From: Alphaproteobacteria bacterium
Lineage (GTDB): Bacteria > Pseudomonadota > Alphaproteobacteria > DSM-16000 > Inquilinaceae
Assembly: GCA_028281925.1 (NCBI GenBank)
Contig: JANQIX010000108.1
Coordinates: forward strand, 1 to 63,006
Reading direction: 5' to 3'
Length of the DNA: 63,006 bases
Part shown: positions 34,872 through 42,749 of the stretch, piece by piece
Position numbering within the stretch: position 1 is the first letter of the stretch
How the letters are laid out: each line of letters opens with the position of its first letter
Notes under the pieces: generated by a model
Told to the model about the DNA's origin: nothing
What the model saw: only the letters and a program-made list of their open reading frames with translations
Database searches by the model: none
Made by a program: the position numbers and the translations under genes

Positions 34872-35648
34872 ATGGCCGCGACGCCCGTTACCAGTGGCCT
34901 CTATGCCGGTGCGACATCGGCCATGATCGAGAACATGCTGTCGGAGTTCCTCGCGAACGCAGCCGACATCGCTCGCGAACTCGACAATGCGCTGGACACG
35001 AGCGCGGACCTTGAGCCTCTTCGCCGCTTTGCGTTCGAGACCAAGGGACAAGCCCACAATTTCGGTATTCCGCTTTTGGAGATGGTGGCGGCGCGGCTTG
35101 AGAACTACACCTCGGCAGTCACCTCTATGGACGACGGCCGCGTCGAAGATCTGCGCATCTACCTCGACACGATCACCGACATCCTGGACGGCAGCATCGG
35201 GCCCGATACGCCTGCGGCCAATGTCGTGCGGACTCTACCGGCGCGGCCCGCCGGCTCCTCAATCGCGGACGCCAAGGTGCTCGACGTCGAAGTCATGCTG
35301 GTCATGCTGCACGGGGCGCAGACCCGTTTCGTCGAACGTGAGCTGCAGGCCTGCGGCTACCGCATGTCGATCTGCACCTCGACCATCGCTGCCCTCGATC
35401 ATGCGATCCATACCAAGCCGGACATGATGATCATCTCGGCCATGATGCCCGGCATGTCCGGCATCGACCTTTGCATCGCGCTGTCGCACATGCCCGAGAC
35501 CCGCAACATCCCGGTCGCCCTGATCACGAGCCTCGCCGAAGGCGATGAGCAGTTGCACTTCGTCCCCGAGAAGGTGCCGATTATCCGCAAGAGCGATCGG
35601 TTTGGCGACGATCTGGCGGAGGCGCTGAGCTACCACTTCCTGCTTTGA
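34872..35648 (+). CDS. Degenerate HPt plus pseudo-receiver protein
   Basis: A 258-residue protein; AGGA sits 7 nt before ATG 34872, so the longer frame that runs back into treY is rejected. Residues 20-110 look like an HPt four-helix domain (pattern A-x-x-x-K-G then HNFG), but the phospho-His position seems to be Phe55. Residues 138-258 look like a receiver: IISAMMPGMSG carries Ser189 where the phospho-Asp should be, and the acidic pair at the end of strand 1 is also missing. Ser220 and Lys240 keep the other conserved places. It may therefore work as a phosphorylation-independent docking protein, as pseudo-receivers in clock proteins do. This parallel is an inference from motifs and position. 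Confidence 0.7.
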   Translation: MAATPVTSGLYAGATSAMIENMLSEFLANAADIARELDNALDTSADLEPLRRFAFETKGQAHNFGIPLLEMVAARLENYTSAVTSMDDGRVEDLRIYLDTITDILDGSIGPDTPAANVVRTLPARPAGSSIADAKVLDVEVMLVMLHGAQTRFVERELQACGYRMSICTSTIAALDHAIHTKPDMMIISAMMPGMSGIDLCIALSHMPETRNIPVALITSLAEGDEQLHFVPEKVPIIRKSDRFGDDLAEALSYHFLL

Positions 35649-35734
35649 GATCGTCTGCGCATTGCCAATCCGTTGCGAGACACGAAACCGAGCGGCGGAA
35701 CCCCGAACCTGCGAGAGAAACCACAGGTGTTGTG

Positions 35735-36334
35735 ATGAGTGACCATATCTATTCTTACGAGATCCGCCCGCTTCCCGAAGCACCCGTCGAGATGGGGGAA
35801 CTCGTCGCCAAAGACATGGATGACGCGAAGCGTCAGTTGCGTGTCCGCTATCTTTGCCCGCAATTGCCGAAAGACACTCGGATCATCAATAAGGCAGACG
35901 AAGAGAAAGAGGCAGCGCGGACGCGTTCGGCGAAGCTGCGCAACCTGCTTCGCGTACTGGCGGCACACCATGCCTGGCTGCGCGGCGAACCCGGCGGCGA
36001 GCGGGCCGATCTCTCAGGGCTCGATCTCACGGATGTCGACATGAAAGGAACGGACCTGACGGATGCCGATTTTGCCGGTGCGGATCTGAGCGGGGCCGAT
36101 CTGCGTGAATCACGACTGGTGAGGACCAATCTTCGCCAAGCATTTCTTCGCGGCGCAGATCTGCGGGAAAGTAATCTGACCGGCGCCGACCTCAGTGAGG
36201 CCGATCTGCGCGATTGTGATCTGCGCGGGGCCAGGCTCGATTCCACTGATTTCTGGCGGGCAAACTTCCGAGGCTGCGCTATCGAGCCGCAGACTCTGCA
36301 TCGGGCACTGGGCTGCAAGACGGCGGCGACATGA
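35735..36334 (+). CDS. Pentapeptide-repeat protein
   Basis: A 199-residue protein starting at ATG 35735. Residues 1-85 form a charged non-repeat region with predicted helices. From about residue 88 to 190 it is made of A/x-D/N-L-x-x pentapeptides (for example ADLSG, TDLTD, ADLRE, SNLTG), about twenty in all, which would form a right-handed quadrilateral beta-helix of about five turns. No Cys or signal peptide is present, so it is cytoplasmic. Some such proteins mimic DNA and bind gyrase, but nothing here proves that. It lies 86 bp after the pseudo-receiver gene. Confidence 0.85.
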   Translation: MSDHIYSYEIRPLPEAPVEMGELVAKDMDDAKRQLRVRYLCPQLPKDTRIINKADEEKEAARTRSAKLRNLLRVLAAHHAWLRGEPGGERADLSGLDLTDVDMKGTDLTDADFAGADLSGADLRESRLVRTNLRQAFLRGADLRESNLTGADLSEADLRDCDLRGARLDSTDFWRANFRGCAIEPQTLHRALGCKTAAT

Positions 36335-36596
36335 GGCTTGATAGCCGTAATGTCCATATTGGTTAACGTCCGATCGATCAGTCAGCCTTCCAAGCAATTC
36401 CACTTGAAAGCAATCACCATTACGTTTCGATGACAGCACCGTGGGGCCCCAGATCAACACGATCTTTACAATTCACCGATTTTAAGCAAAATTCCGGTAA
36501 TGTTCGATTGGAGAGTGCAGAAGCTTAATAGTCGAACATTAAACCTTGTCCGGTAACCAGAGGCTGGAACGGTCCAACCAGCCGGCACTTCGGGTA

Positions 36597-37775
36597 ATGT
36601 CGAGCGAAAGCCAAACAAGCGTCGAGGATCTGATCGAACTGGCGCGCGACCGTCGGCGGACCAGCCGTCAGGTTTTGTTTGGCAATGTCGTCGACATCTT
36701 TCTCATGGAAGACGCGCGTGTCAGCGAACGTGAACGGTCCCTTATCGTTGGGATCCTGCGCGATCTGATCAAAGAGGTCGAGGTCGATCTGCGCAAGCGG
36801 CTGGCCGAACAGCTGCAGGCAAACGAAAGCGCGCCCACTGAACTGATCGCGCTCTTGGCCAACGAGGATATTGAAATCGCCGGGCCGATCCTGCGCGAGA
36901 GCCCGGTGATCCAGGATCCTGACCTGATCAATGTCATCAAGCAGCGAGGCCGTGAACACTGGCTTGCGATCACGATGCGACGGTCGCTATCGGCCCCGGT
37001 GAGCGACGCGCTGGTGGCCACCGGTGACCTTGATGTGATCGAGAGTCTGCTCGGCAATGCCAATGCCGAACTGTCGCGCCGCGCGATGGAATACCTGGTC
37101 GCCGAGTCCCAGCGTGTCGATCGGTTCCAGCGTCCGCTGCTCTTGCGCGCGGACCTGCCGACGGACCTGGCCATGCGCATGTACTGGTGGGTCTCCGCCG
37201 CCTTGCGGGAGCATCTGCTGCGCCACCACGCCATCGATGTCGATCAGCTGGACACCGCGATGGAGACCTCGGTGGCGGAAGAGAGTGCCGCACGGGCGAA
37301 CGGCGGCCAGGCTCTGAACGATACGGTGCAGGCGCTGATCGCCGGCCTGGGTGACGCAACAGAGATCAATGCGAGCCTGCTGATCCGCCTGCTCAGGTCG
37401 GGACGCGTACCGGTGTTCGTCGGCGCGCTCGCCCGCATGGCCGATCTGCCGGAGATCGTGGTCCGCCGCATCGTGCTGGATTGCGACGGCGAGAGCCTGG
37501 CGATGATCTGTCGGGCCTGCGGCATCGACCGAAATGACTTCGGGACGCTGTTCATGCTGATCCAGAGCGCATTCGGGGAAGACGCCGCCCTGCCTCCGCA
37601 GCGGCTGCAGCGGGTGCTGACCCTGTTCGATGAAACGCGGCCGGACCGCGCCGCCAGAGCGACAACGGTCTGGCGGCGGCATCCGGAATACCTGGATGCC
37701 ATCGACGCGCTGGCCAGCGATCGGGCTGTGGGTCGGCGCAGACAGGCTGCCGCAACCGGGACGGGGGCGTCATGA
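36597..37775 (+). CDS. DUF2336-type protein
   Basis: A 392-residue cytoplasmic, mostly helical protein of the alphaproteobacterial DUF2336 type. Recognisable parts are VEDLIELARDRRR at the N-terminus, LANEDIEIAGPILRESPVIQDPDLI (about 88-112) and the AELSRRAMEYLVAESQ region. The helices are arranged in HEAT-like pairs. ATG 36597 is preferred over TTG 36546. The 3' end shares an ATGA with a 27-codon ORF that leads into the histidine kinase gene, so the kinase is its likely partner. DUF2336 function is poorly known. Confidence 0.75.
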   Translation: MSSESQTSVEDLIELARDRRRTSRQVLFGNVVDIFLMEDARVSERERSLIVGILRDLIKEVEVDLRKRLAEQLQANESAPTELIALLANEDIEIAGPILRESPVIQDPDLINVIKQRGREHWLAITMRRSLSAPVSDALVATGDLDVIESLLGNANAELSRRAMEYLVAESQRVDRFQRPLLLRADLPTDLAMRMYWWVSAALREHLLRHHAIDVDQLDTAMETSVAEESAARANGGQALNDTVQALIAGLGDATEINASLLIRLLRSGRVPVFVGALARMADLPEIVVRRIVLDCDGESLAMICRACGIDRNDFGTLFMLIQSAFGEDAALPPQRLQRVLTLFDETRPDRAARATTVWRRHPEYLDAIDALASDRAVGRRRQAAATGTGAS

Positions 37776-37855
37776 ACGGCCATACGCCGCATTTCGCCCG
37801 CATGCGGCCTCGCGCCGCCGCGACAGGATCTGTCTGGACGGAGGCAGGGCAATGA
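37772..37855 (+). CDS. 27-residue ORF linking the DUF2336 and kinase genes
   Basis: The start ATG at 37772 overlaps the stop of the DUF2336 gene (ATGA). Its own stop at 37853-37855 overlaps the kinase start at 37852 (ATGA). The peptide is basic with no recognisable domain. It may be a leader that carries ribosomes from one gene to the next, or just chance in GC-rich DNA. Confidence 0.35.
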   Translation: MNGHTPHFARMRPRAAATGSVWTEAGQ

Positions 37856-39441
37856 CCGCCGAAGCCCGCAGGCTGCTCGACCTCGCGCTGCCGCCCATGT
37901 CGATCGTCGACCGTGCCGCCAACCTCGTCTTCACCAACCAGACCTTCCGCCAGGTACTGGGCATCAGCAACGACAATGCGCCGGACAATGCGCGGATGGC
38001 GGCCTTCCGTACCCATGTGGGCCGAGCCATCGCCGAGTTGAACGGCCATGGCGGGACGGTAACGTCGCGGTATCTGCGCGAACCTCCGGATACCGATCTC
38101 GACATCACCTGCTTTCCGCTGAACGAAGCGGGCCGCTCGCAGGCCCTCTATGTGACGATGCTCAGCGACGTCCAGGCAAGCCTGCAGGAGCTGGAGCGCG
38201 TTCGTCAGGCCGAGGCGCGCCTGCACGACTTCCTGGCCTGTTCGGCCGACTGGGTGTGGGAAACCGACGCAGCGGGCGTGGTCACCTTTCTGTCGGACCG
38301 GCTTACCTTCATCGCCGGCTGGCCGGTGCAGTTCTTCGTCGGGCATCGGTTCTCCGAATTCGGGCGCCTGGAACACGGTGCCGACGACATCTCGCACACG
38401 CCTGAGTTCCGCGACCGCCAGCCCTTCCGCGACTTCGAGTTCCACGTCCGCCGGCCGTCGGGGGAGGTTTTCCCGCAGCTGATCAGCGGCGTGCCGGTGT
38501 TCGACCGCGATACCGGCCACTTCATCGGCTATCGCGGCAGCGGCACGGACGTATCAAAGCAGGTCGGCGCCATGCGTCGCATGCAGATTTCCGAGCGCCA
38601 GTTGAGCGCGGCACTCGCTGCTTTGCGCCAGAAGAACCGCGAGCTGGAAGCCGCGTTCACGGCGGCGCGCGAGTCCAGCCGGTCGAAGAGCCGTTTCCTT
38701 GCGACCATGAGCCATGAACTGAGAACGCCGCTCAATGCCATCATCGGCTTTGCCGAGGTCATGAAGTCGGAGCTGTTCGGCGACCTCGGCAACCGCCGTT
38801 ATCAGTCATACGCATCCGACATCCATGCCAGCGCGTGCATGCTGAAAGACCTGATCAGCGACGTGCTGGACTTCTCGGCAATCGAGGCCGGCTCGAAGGA
38901 GCTGAGGGCCGCCCGCGTCATGGTCGACCGCGAAGCGGCGAGCGTGGTCGAGGGCCTTGTGGCGCGCGCCGATGCCGCCGGCATCGCCTTGTCGCTCGAA
39001 TGCCCGCTGCGACCGCCGCCGCTGGAGGCGGATCCGCAGGCCGTGCGCCGCGTGCTGGCCAACCTGCTGGACAACGCTCTGAAGTTCACGCCGCCCGGCG
39101 GCAGCGTCACCGTGACGGTGGAGCAGCAGGACGATACGATCGTCATGACCGTCAGCGACACAGGGGTCGGCATCCCGCCCGGGGCGCTGAGCCTGGTCGG
39201 CCAAGCGTTCGAGCGCGCCGAAGACTCGCCCTTCCGCGCAGTGGAGGGCCGCGGTCTGGGGCTGGGACTTGCCCTTTGCCGCCGGCTCGTGGACGGCCAT
39301 CACGGCCGCCTGCAGATCGACAGCGCCGTCGGTCAGGGCACCACTGTCGTGGTCACCTTGCCGCTGCGGCGCCCCAACGGCAAGCTGAGCCCGGAAGAGC
39401 CGACGGCAAGTAGCGACGACAGGCCGCTCTGGGCCAATTGA
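37852..39441 (+). CDS. Cytoplasmic PAS-domain sensor histidine kinase
   Basis: A 529-residue protein starting at ATG 37852 with GGAGGCAGG upstream. No membrane helix. A PAS-like region covers residues 8-108 and a second PAS about 123-236 (DFLACSADWVWETDAAG to IGYRGSGTDVS). A short coiled coil leads to HisKA with phospho-His288 in SHELRTPLNAIIGFAEV. The ATPase domain has the N box NLLDNALKF, the G1 box SDTGVGIPPG and the G2 box GRGLGLGLALC. Nothing resembles the KaiB-like sensor of SasA. No cognate receiver with intact Asp is found nearby; the pseudo-receiver protein lies 2.2 kb upstream. Confidence 0.9.
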   Translation: MTAEARRLLDLALPPMSIVDRAANLVFTNQTFRQVLGISNDNAPDNARMAAFRTHVGRAIAELNGHGGTVTSRYLREPPDTDLDITCFPLNEAGRSQALYVTMLSDVQASLQELERVRQAEARLHDFLACSADWVWETDAAGVVTFLSDRLTFIAGWPVQFFVGHRFSEFGRLEHGADDISHTPEFRDRQPFRDFEFHVRRPSGEVFPQLISGVPVFDRDTGHFIGYRGSGTDVSKQVGAMRRMQISERQLSAALAALRQKNRELEAAFTAARESSRSKSRFLATMSHELRTPLNAIIGFAEVMKSELFGDLGNRRYQSYASDIHASACMLKDLISDVLDFSAIEAGSKELRAARVMVDREAASVVEGLVARADAAGIALSLECPLRPPPLEADPQAVRRVLANLLDNALKFTPPGGSVTVTVEQQDDTIVMTVSDTGVGIPPGALSLVGQAFERAEDSPFRAVEGRGLGLGLALCRRLVDGHHGRLQIDSAVGQGTTVVVTLPLRRPNGKLSPEEPTASSDDRPLWAN

Positions 39442-39480
39442 GCGGCCGGGCTTGGCCGTGCCGACCGCCCTTGGCGACTG

Positions 39481-39669
39481 TCAGTCTTCACCAAGGTCCG
39501 GATGGGTCGCCAGATAGTCTTCAATCTTACGCATCGCCCGGCGCAATGCTGTCTGGCGGTCCCCATAGAAGACGCTGCCCATTGCATCGTGCTCAAGCGC
39601 AAACTCCGCTGCCTGTCTCAGCGTCTCTGCTTCAAGACGGCTCAGATGGATATCTTTGATTTCTAACAT
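39481..39669 (-). CDS. Small hypothetical protein
   Basis: A 62-residue soluble protein, helical and acidic, with AAGGGA 5 nt before its ATG at 39669. No family recognised. It is convergent with the kinase gene and lies downstream of serA's 3' end on the opposite arrangement. The good ribosome site is the main reason to keep it. Confidence 0.5.
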   Translation of the reverse strand: MLEIKDIHLSRLEAETLRQAAEFALEHDAMGSVFYGDRQTALRRAMRKIEDYLATHPDLGED

Positions 39670-39781
39670 TGCGATCCCTTACCCTTTGATGGAACTGCCC
39701 TGAACAGGCTTATTGTTCCCGGCAACTTTGATGCAGCGGGCGGTGGTCGGCAAGACCGGATGTCATCCCGGCATAAGCGAC

Positions 39782-41359
39782 CTAGAACCGCAGAGCCTTT
39801 GCCGACAGCACGTTCGGCAGCTCCGATACCTTTGTCAGCAGGTCGTCCGGCAGAGCGCCGTCTACGGCCACAAGCGCTACCGCGTCTTCGCCCTCAGCAC
39901 GGCGGCCCAGATGGAAGCTGGCGATGTTGACGGCGGCGTCGCCCAAGACGGTGCCGAGGCCGCCGATCAGGCCGGGCTTGTCCTGGTTGCGGACGAACAG
40001 CATGTGGTCCGTGACTTCCGCCTCCAGCGGAACGCCCTCGATCTCGACGATGCGCGGCTTCTCGCCGTCGAACAGGGTGCCGGCCACGCTGCGCGTGCGC
40101 CTCTCGGTCTCAAGGGTCACGCGGATCAGCGTGTGATAGGCATCGCACCGCTCGCGCTTGGTCTCAGCAATGGCCACGCCGCGCTCCCGCGCCACGATTG
40201 GCGCCGACACCATGTTGACCGTCTGCAACAACGGGGTGAAGACGCCGGTCAACGCGACCGCCGTAATCGGCCGGCAGTTCAGCTCTGCCACCTCGCCCTG
40301 GAACTCGAAGGTCGCCGACTTGATCGCGCTTTCGGTGATCTGCCCGGCGAAGCTGCCGAGCTGTTCGGCCAGGTGCAGATACGGGCGCAGCTTCGGCGCC
40401 TCCTCCGCGCTGACCGAGGGCATGTTCAGCGCGTTGCTGACCGCCCCGGTCAGCAGATAGTCGGACATCTGCTCGGCGATCTGCAGCGCCACGTTCTCTT
40501 GCGCTTCGGCTGTCGACGCGCCCAGATGCGGTGTGCACACCACGCCCGGATGGCCGAACAGCGGGCTGTCCTTCGCCGGCTCTACGGCGAAGACGTCGAA
40601 GGCTGCCCCGGCCACTTGGCCGTCGTCCAGTGCCGCGCGCAGGTCCTCCTCCACCACTAGCCCGCCGCGGGCGCAGTTGAGGATGCGCACGCCGCGCTTC
40701 ATCTTGGCGATCGCCGCGGCGTCGATCATGTGCCGTGTCGCCTCGGTGTTGGGGACATGCAGAGTCACCACATCGGCGCGGGCGTACAGTTCGTCCAACT
40801 CCACCTTCTCCACACCCAGGGAAACGGCGCGCTCCTGCGACAGGAAGGGGTCGTAGGCAACGACCCGCATCTTCAGCCCGCGCGCCCGATCGGCAACGAT
40901 CGAGCCGATATTGCCGCAGCCGATCACGCCCAGCGTCTTGCCGGTCAGTTCCACGCCCATGAAGCGGGACTTCTCCCACTTGCCGGCCTGGGTCGACGCG
41001 TCCGCCTGGGGGATCTGCCGGGCGAGGCTGAACATCATCGCAATCGTGTGCTCGGCCGTGGTGATGGCATTGCCGAACGGCGTGTTCATCACCACGATGC
41101 CCTTGGCCGTGGCGGCGGCGATGTCGACATTGTCGACGCCGATGCCGGCCCGACCCACCACCTTCAACCCGTCCGCCGCCGCGACGACATCGGCAGTCAC
41201 CTTGGTGGCGGAACGGATGGCCAGACCGTCATAGCCCGGCAATGCGGCCTTCAGCTCGTCCGGCGACAGGCCGGGCCGGAGATCGGCCTCGACACCGCGT
41301 TCGGCGAAGATCGCCACCGCGGCTGGGCTCAGCTTGTCGGAAATCAGCACCTTAGGCAT
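39782..41359 (-). CDS. serA: D-3-phosphoglycerate dehydrogenase
   Basis: A 525-residue enzyme that makes 3-phosphohydroxypyruvate, the first step of serine synthesis. ATG 41359 gives the usual MPKVLISDKLS start; the longer frame overlaps serC. The Rossmann motif GKTLGVIGCGNIGSIVADRA is near residues 140-160. The catalytic Arg region (NCARGGLV), Glu and HLGAST follow. The C-terminal ASB and ACT domains (from about 320, ending in IASFHLGRR and the LPDDLLTKVSEL) match the long bacterial type, which is often serine-regulated. It lies downstream of serC on the same strand, 55 bp apart. Confidence 0.95.
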   Translation of the reverse strand: MPKVLISDKLSPAAVAIFAERGVEADLRPGLSPDELKAALPGYDGLAIRSATKVTADVVAAADGLKVVGRAGIGVDNVDIAAATAKGIVVMNTPFGNAITTAEHTIAMMFSLARQIPQADASTQAGKWEKSRFMGVELTGKTLGVIGCGNIGSIVADRARGLKMRVVAYDPFLSQERAVSLGVEKVELDELYARADVVTLHVPNTEATRHMIDAAAIAKMKRGVRILNCARGGLVVEEDLRAALDDGQVAGAAFDVFAVEPAKDSPLFGHPGVVCTPHLGASTAEAQENVALQIAEQMSDYLLTGAVSNALNMPSVSAEEAPKLRPYLHLAEQLGSFAGQITESAIKSATFEFQGEVAELNCRPITAVALTGVFTPLLQTVNMVSAPIVARERGVAIAETKRERCDAYHTLIRVTLETERRTRSVAGTLFDGEKPRIVEIEGVPLEAEVTDHMLFVRNQDKPGLIGGLGTVLGDAAVNIASFHLGRRAEGEDAVALVAVDGALPDDLLTKVSELPNVLSAKALRF

Positions 41360-41414
41360 GGGGCATCCTTGCAGGCTGGGTGGTGATTTTGGTTGGGATG
41401 GTGCGGAGGGCCAG

Positions 41415-42569
41415 TCAGGTGTCCGCCTTGATCGCGGCATAAGCCCAGTCGAGCCAGGGCAACAGCGCTGCCACATCTGCGGTCTCGACGGTGGCGCCGC
41501 CCCAGATGCGCAGGCCCGGCGGCGCATCGCGATAGCCGTTGATGTCGAAAGCAACGCCTTCGTCTTCCAGCAGCTTGGCCATGCGCTTGGGCACGGATTT
41601 GCGCGCGCCGTCATCCAGGGCCAGGAACCACGGGTCGACGATCTTCAGGCAGATCGAGGTCGACGAGCGGGTCGCAGGTACCTCAGCCAGGAAGTCCGCC
41701 CAATCGCTCTCAACCACCCACTCCGCGATCGTCCGCAGGTTGGCCTCCGACCGCGCGATCAGACCTGGCAGGCCGCCGACGCCTTCCGCCCAGCGCAGGC
41801 CGTCCAGCGCGTCCTCCGTCGCCAAGAGCGACGGGGTGTTGATGGTCTCGCCCACAAAGGTTCCGTCGATCAGCTTGCCACCTTTGGTCAGTCGGAACAC
41901 CTTGGGCATGGGCCAAGGCGGTTGATGGCTTTCCAGCCGCGCCACGGCGCGTGGGCTGAGGACGAGCATGCCGTGCGCCGCCTCACCGCCGAGCACTTTC
42001 TGCCAAGACCATGTGGCGACATCGATGCGGTCCCAAGGGATGTCCATGGCGAACACGGCCGAGGTGGCATCGCACAGGGTCAGCCCCTCGCGGTCGGCCG
42101 CGATCCAGTCGCCGTCAGGCACGCGCACGCCCGATGTCGTGCCATTCCAGGTGAAGACGACGTCGCGCGCCGGGTCGACTGCAGACAGATCGGGCAGATG
42201 GCCGTAATCGGCCTCCAACTTGCGGACATCCGGCAGCTTCAGCTGCTTCACCGCATCGGTCACCCAGGCCGCACCAAAACTCTCCCACGCCAGCAAATCG
42301 ACCCCTCGAGCGCCCAAGAGCGACCACATCGCCATCTCGAATGCTCCGGTGTCCGAGCCCGGGACGATGCCCAGCCGATAGTCGGCCGGCAGCCCCAGGA
42401 TCGCCCGGCTGCGAGCGATGACGTCACCAAGCCGGCTCTTGCCGATGCCGGATCGGTGGGAGCGCCCAAGTGCTGCCCCGGACAGCGCCTCCAGGCTCCA
42501 GCCCGGCCGCTTGGCGCAAGGTCCAGAAGAGAATTCGGCCCGGGCGGGCCGGGCATTCGGCTTGGTCAT
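41415..42569 (-). CDS. serC: Phosphoserine aminotransferase
   Basis: A 384-residue PLP enzyme of the alphaproteobacterial SerC type, which transfers the amino group from glutamate to 3-phosphohydroxypyruvate. The start at 42569 leads to the family's RPARAEFSSGPCAKRPGW. Lys-bearing segment ATWSWQKVLGGEAAHGM, and the NTPSLLATEDA and ETINTPS regions follow. ATG 42587 is an alternative start. First gene of the serCA operon. A conserved upstream RNA (serC motif) is known in alphaproteobacteria, but I could not confirm it here. Confidence 0.93.
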   Translation of the reverse strand: MTKPNARPARAEFSSGPCAKRPGWSLEALSGAALGRSHRSGIGKSRLGDVIARSRAILGLPADYRLGIVPGSDTGAFEMAMWSLLGARGVDLLAWESFGAAWVTDAVKQLKLPDVRKLEADYGHLPDLSAVDPARDVVFTWNGTTSGVRVPDGDWIAADREGLTLCDATSAVFAMDIPWDRIDVATWSWQKVLGGEAAHGMLVLSPRAVARLESHQPPWPMPKVFRLTKGGKLIDGTFVGETINTPSLLATEDALDGLRWAEGVGGLPGLIARSEANLRTIAEWVVESDWADFLAEVPATRSSTSICLKIVDPWFLALDDGARKSVPKRMAKLLEDEGVAFDINGYRDAPPGLRIWGGATVETADVAALLPWLDWAYAAIKADT

Positions 42570-42749
42570 GTCGGACTCGGCGTGCATGGGCGGATAATGG
42601 TCCGCCGTCTGATGGGCTTCGGCCCGGCTCGCGGCGAAGATAGCCAAGCCGGGGCGACGGTCAACCGACGAGCGCCTTGCGACCATACCCAAATGCCGGG
42701 TTTATGGCGCCATGGCGGATACCGTATCCGACTTCTTGGGGGCTGCAGC

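Noticed and set aside
37852..39441. PAS kinase as a SasA orthologue
   Set aside because: SasA has an N-terminal KaiB-like domain. This kinase has PAS-like domains only, so the name is not justified.
41334..42749. In-frame N-terminal extension of the cyclase gene
   Set aside because: It is antisense to serC. The cyclase starts naturally at 42750 just before its first membrane helices.
42570..42749. Possible serC-type regulatory RNA upstream of serC
   Set aside because: Such a motif is known in alphaproteobacteria, but I could not recognise its conserved core here. A covariance-model search with the Rfam serC family would decide.
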